Positions 61,523-64,000 of a stretch of DNA of 64,000 nucleotides are shown piece by piece. Position numbers and translations under genes: made by a program. The notes under the pieces were generated by a model. The model had not been told where the DNA came from, ran no database searches, and was given only the letters and a program-made list of their open reading frames with translations. This DNA is from Buchnera aphidicola (Cinara cuneomaculata) (lineage in GTDB: Bacteria > Pseudomonadota > Gammaproteobacteria > Enterobacterales > Enterobacteriaceae): contig NZ_LR217695.1 of assembly GCF_900698865.1 (NCBI RefSeq), positions 366,941-430,940 of the forward strand, given 5' to 3'. The first letter of the stretch is position 1, and each line of letters begins with the position of its first letter.

Positions 61523-61640
61523 TAATGAATAATTAATTTTTAATAAAATTACAAATATAATTTATATATAATTAATGCAATTAAATAATTTTTTTAATAA
61601 ATATTTATTGTTTTATACTAAAAATTTTGGAAAATATATT

Positions 61641-61973
61641 ATGCCAAATATAATTTTTTATCCTCAGAAATTTATATTACCTCAAGGTTTAACTGTAAAT
61701 GGTAAAACCGGAGAAACTATTCTTGATATAGCTTTATCTAATAAAATTAAAATGGAACATGCATGTGAAAAATCATGCGCTTGTTGCACTTGTCACTGTA
61801 TTATTAGAAAAGGTTTTTTTTCTTTATCTACTTGTCAAGAAAAAGAAGAAGATTTATTAGATAAAGCATGGGGTTTAGAAAAATACAGTCGTTTAGGATG
61901 CCAAGCTCGTTTAGGAAAAGAAGATATTGAAGTAGAAATTCCATTATATCATTTAAATCACGTAAATGAATAA
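61641..61973 (+). CDS. fdx: 2Fe-2S ferredoxin (isc type)
   Basis: Fdx supplies electrons for Fe-S cluster assembly. I start at the ATG at 61641 (110 residues; E. coli 111) because MPNIIFYPQKF aligns with the E. coli start; the frame from 61575 adds 22 unconserved residues. Cluster ligands are Cys42, Cys48, Cys51 (ACEKSCACCTCHC) and Cys87 (RLGCQAR). It is the last isc gene here; iscX is absent. Fpr at 45.6 kb may reduce it. Confidence 0.97.
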   Translation: MPNIIFYPQKFILPQGLTVNGKTGETILDIALSNKIKMEHACEKSCACCTCHCIIRKGFFSLSTCQEKEEDLLDKAWGLEKYSRLGCQARLGKEDIEVEIPLYHLNHVNE

Positions 61974-62018
61974 TATACAAAAATATAAGTAATATAATTT
62001 TATTAATTACATTAATAA

Positions 62019-63392
62019 TCAATTATTAATGTATGGATTAATATTATTTTTAAAAAAAATTTTAATGGGTGTATTCGGAATATGTAATTCTTTTTGTAAA
62101 AAGCGCATTAAATATTTTTTATATGTAGATGTTATATATTGTGTTCGTGTTCCATGAACGACAATTAATATTGGATTTTTTTGAACACAATGCGCATATT
62201 TTAAACGTATTACTTTTCCCGTTACACCCGTTGATAACGGATGGTTTTTAGTAGCTTTATTAATAATATTCGTTAAATAAGAAGCACTAAAATTTTTTAA
62301 TGATTCTTTATAAATAAGGTTAATTTGTCTAAAAATTCTTTTTAATCCGATTTCACGTAAAGCAGAAATATAAAGAATTATAATATTTTTAATAAATTTT
62401 AAGCGATTAAAAATAATACTTTTCATGATTTTTTTTTTATTAAATGAAATTAAATCCCATTTATTAAATAAAATAAAAAAAGGATAACCTGAATTTACTA
62501 TTATATTTATAATAGACAAATCTCGTGAACATATTCCTATATACGCATCTATTACAACAATAACAATTTGATTAAATTTAATAACATCAACAGATTTTTT
62601 TTCAGATATATATTCTATAAAAGTTTTTTTTTTATTTTTTTTTTGTATACCCGCTGTATCAGTAAATATATATTCAATATTATTATGTACTACAGATTCT
62701 GTAATAAGATCTCGAGTAGTTCCGGGTACAGAACTAGTAATCATTCTATCATATTTTAATAATTTATTTAAAATAGTAGATTTACCAACATTCGGTTTAC
62801 CAATTAAACAAATCTTTATTTTTATATTAGAATTAACATTTTTATTACATATACATTGTACTTTATATAAATTTTTACAATTTATTGTTTTCCAAAAACA
62901 ATATATTTTTTTTAAAAAACCAGATATACCAATATGGTGAGTAATAGATATTTTGTAAATATTTTTAATTCCAAAATTAAAAAAATCAATTATTTTATCA
63001 TATGTATTAATTCGATCAATTTTATTAATTAAGAGAATCACTGGTTTATTTGATTTTCTTATTTTCTGTAAAATAAAATAATCTGATTCTGTAATACCAG
63101 TATACGCATCGACAATAAAAATTATAAAATTTGATTGTTGTATTGCTATTTTTGTTTTTTGATATGATTGTATATCAATATTTTTTTTTTTTATTCTTTT
63201 ATATAAAAAATCGATACCAGCCGTATCAATAATACAAAATTTATATTTTTTAATTAAAAAATATCCATAATTAAGATCACGGGTAGTTTTACTGATATTA
63301 CTAATTAAAGCACAATTTGATCTTACTAATAAATTAAATAAACTAGATTTACCAACATTTGGTTTACCTATTAAAGCAATTTTAGGAATCAT
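62019..63392 (-). CDS. der: Ribosome biogenesis GTPase Der (EngA)
   Basis: Der is a double GTPase needed for large-subunit assembly. The 457-residue product (490 in E. coli) has two G domains: GKPNVGKSSL at residues 8-17 with DTAGID and NKIDRI, and a second GKPNVGKSTI after a shortened linker, with DTAGIQ and NKWDL. The C-terminal KH-like domain includes HPLSTGVTGKVIRLKYA. Its start overlaps the yfgM stop by four bases. bamB, next to der in E. coli, is missing. Confidence 0.96.
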   Translation of the reverse strand: MIPKIALIGKPNVGKSSLFNLLVRSNCALISNISKTTRDLNYGYFLIKKYKFCIIDTAGIDFLYKRIKKKNIDIQSYQKTKIAIQQSNFIIFIVDAYTGITESDYFILQKIRKSNKPVILLINKIDRINTYDKIIDFFNFGIKNIYKISITHHIGISGFLKKIYCFWKTINCKNLYKVQCICNKNVNSNIKIKICLIGKPNVGKSTILNKLLKYDRMITSSVPGTTRDLITESVVHNNIEYIFTDTAGIQKKNKKKTFIEYISEKKSVDVIKFNQIVIVVIDAYIGICSRDLSIINIIVNSGYPFFILFNKWDLISFNKKKIMKSIIFNRLKFIKNIIILYISALREIGLKRIFRQINLIYKESLKNFSASYLTNIINKATKNHPLSTGVTGKVIRLKYAHCVQKNPILIVVHGTRTQYITSTYKKYLMRFLQKELHIPNTPIKIFFKNNINPYINN

Positions 63393-63892
63393 GCTAAAAT
63401 TCTCTTTTTATTAAAATATATTTTATTATATTTTTCAAATAATTTTTTCCACGAACTATCTTGTATCGAAGCTATAATATTTATAGCTTTAGAAAATTTA
63501 TTTTGCTTAATATATAATTTTAATAAATTTAATTTAATTAAAAATAATAAATTTTCTTCTGAATTTACTAATAGCAATTTTTTTAATATACGTGTAGATT
63601 CTATATATTTTTTTTTTAAAAATAGCTGTTTAGATAAATTAATTCCTACTAAAGTAGTATAAATACTATTTCTTCTTTTCAAGAATAGAATTTTATTATT
63701 AATAATATCTTTATTTTTTTTATTTAAATTTTTAGTAATTCTTATAAAATCCTTAACAATAACATTATTATTTATATTTTTTTTATACATTACAATTGTA
63801 CAGATTGATAATGAAAATATTATAAAAAATAATAGTATATATATATATTTTTTAGACATATCTTTTATTTTTTGACAAATTGGTTTTAACAT
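63389..63892 (-). CDS. yfgM: YfgM-like membrane TPR protein (shortened)
   Basis: In E. coli YfgM is an inner-membrane protein with a periplasmic TPR domain, linked to SecYEG/PpiD and to RcsB control. The 167-residue product (206 in E. coli) has one membrane helix (about residues 17-35, YIYILLFFIIFSLSICTIVM). A TPR-like region follows with NSIYTTLVGINLSKQLFLKK and NKFSKAINIIASIQDSSWKK, as in YfgM. The C-terminal TPR part is shorter. Position beside der and overlap with its start (ATGA) support the call. Divergence is high. Confidence 0.8.
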   Translation of the reverse strand: MLKPICQKIKDMSKKYIYILLFFIIFSLSICTIVMYKKNINNNVIVKDFIRITKNLNKKNKDIINNKILFLKRRNSIYTTLVGINLSKQLFLKKKYIESTRILKKLLLVNSEENLLFLIKLNLLKLYIKQNKFSKAINIIASIQDSSWKKLFEKYNKIYFNKKRILA

Positions 63893-63931
63893 TTTTATTT
63901 TAATTTTAATAATTAGTAGATTTATTTTTAT

Positions 63932-63988
63932 ATTAACACAATATGGTTATATTAACACAATATTTTTATATTGTCACAATATTTTTAT
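63932..63988. repeat. Three 19-bp tandem repeats at the right edge
   Basis: Three head-to-tail units of 19 bases lie at 63932-63950, 63951-63969 and 63970-63988. They share the pattern ATT..CACAATAT..TTAT. The third unit includes a perfect 7-1-7 palindrome, ATATTGTcACAATAT; the others are diverged versions. They lie upstream of yfgM. From memory, yfgM borders the mnmG/oriC side of Buchnera chromosomes, so an origin-related role is possible but untested. Confidence 0.75.
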
Positions 63989-64000
63989 ATATATATTTTT

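Noticed and set aside
61575..61640. N-terminal extension of fdx as a remnant of the HscA lid
   Set aside because: The 22 residues show no likeness to the HscA lid and the ferredoxin clearly begins at 61641.

Overview
The window is a piece of a reduced, very AT-rich gammaproteobacterial chromosome. Gene content and order point to an obligate insect endosymbiont of the Buchnera aphidicola type. The signs are an intact alpha-spc-S10-str ribosomal supercluster in E. coli order, loss of neighbours that free-living enterics keep (dam, damX, gph, priB, iscR, iscA, bamB and others), many poly(A)/poly(T) runs inside genes, long AT-only spacers, and retained essential-amino-acid genes (ilvC, ilvD, aroE, aroB, aroK, dapF). 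No insertion sequence, prophage, CRISPR array or defence system was seen. Family assignments come from recognising the encoded proteins; no database search was run.

Layout. 1-2.3 kb: aroE (cut by the left edge) diverges from def-fmt. 2.4-16.2 kb: the alpha, spc and S10 ribosomal operons on the minus strand (rplQ back to rpsJ), including the 38-codon rpmJ and secY. 16.4-21.9 kb: the str operon (tuf, fusA, rpsG, rpsL) with tusB, tusC and tusD upstream. 22-25.6 kb: trpS, rpe, aroB, aroK. 25.8-36.6 kb: tRNA-Ser, nfuA, bioH, ssb, dusA, dnaB, ruvX, hemW, trmB, mutY fused to yggX, sbcB. 36.6-42.9 kb: tRNA-Asn, tRNA-Ile(CAU), a decayed dut, rplI, rpsR, rpsF, miaA, pgi, tRNA-Gly, rpmE. 43.1-49.5 kb: hslVU, zapB, fpr, an orphan gene, dapF (one frameshift), cyaY and a tRNA Pro-His-Arg cluster. 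49.7-57.5 kb: rho, trxA, rep, ilvC, ilvD, tRNA-Trp. 57.7-64 kb: iscS, iscU, hscB, hscA (frameshift and missing C-terminus), fdx, der, yfgM, then a 19-bp tandem repeat at the right edge.

How the genes work together. Three themes dominate: translation (ribosomal proteins, factors, eight tRNAs, tRNA modification by MiaA, TrmB, DusA and TusBCD); nutrition for the host (branched-chain amino acids, shikimate pathway, lysine/cell-wall diaminopimelate); and iron-sulfur cluster supply (IscS, IscU, HscB, HscA, Fdx, CyaY, NfuA), feeding clients in the same window such as MutY, HemW and IlvD. IscS also supplies sulfur to the TusBCD relay.

The most interesting items are signs of genome decay and possible rescue. 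dapF and hscA are each broken by a single frameshift exactly in a long homopolymer, yet the rest of each frame looks functional. mutY and yggX are fused in frame. dut is a clear pseudogene. HscA has lost its C-terminal lid. A well-preserved, unrecognised 298-residue protein lies between fpr and dapF, with a 16-bp perfect palindrome upstream of it.
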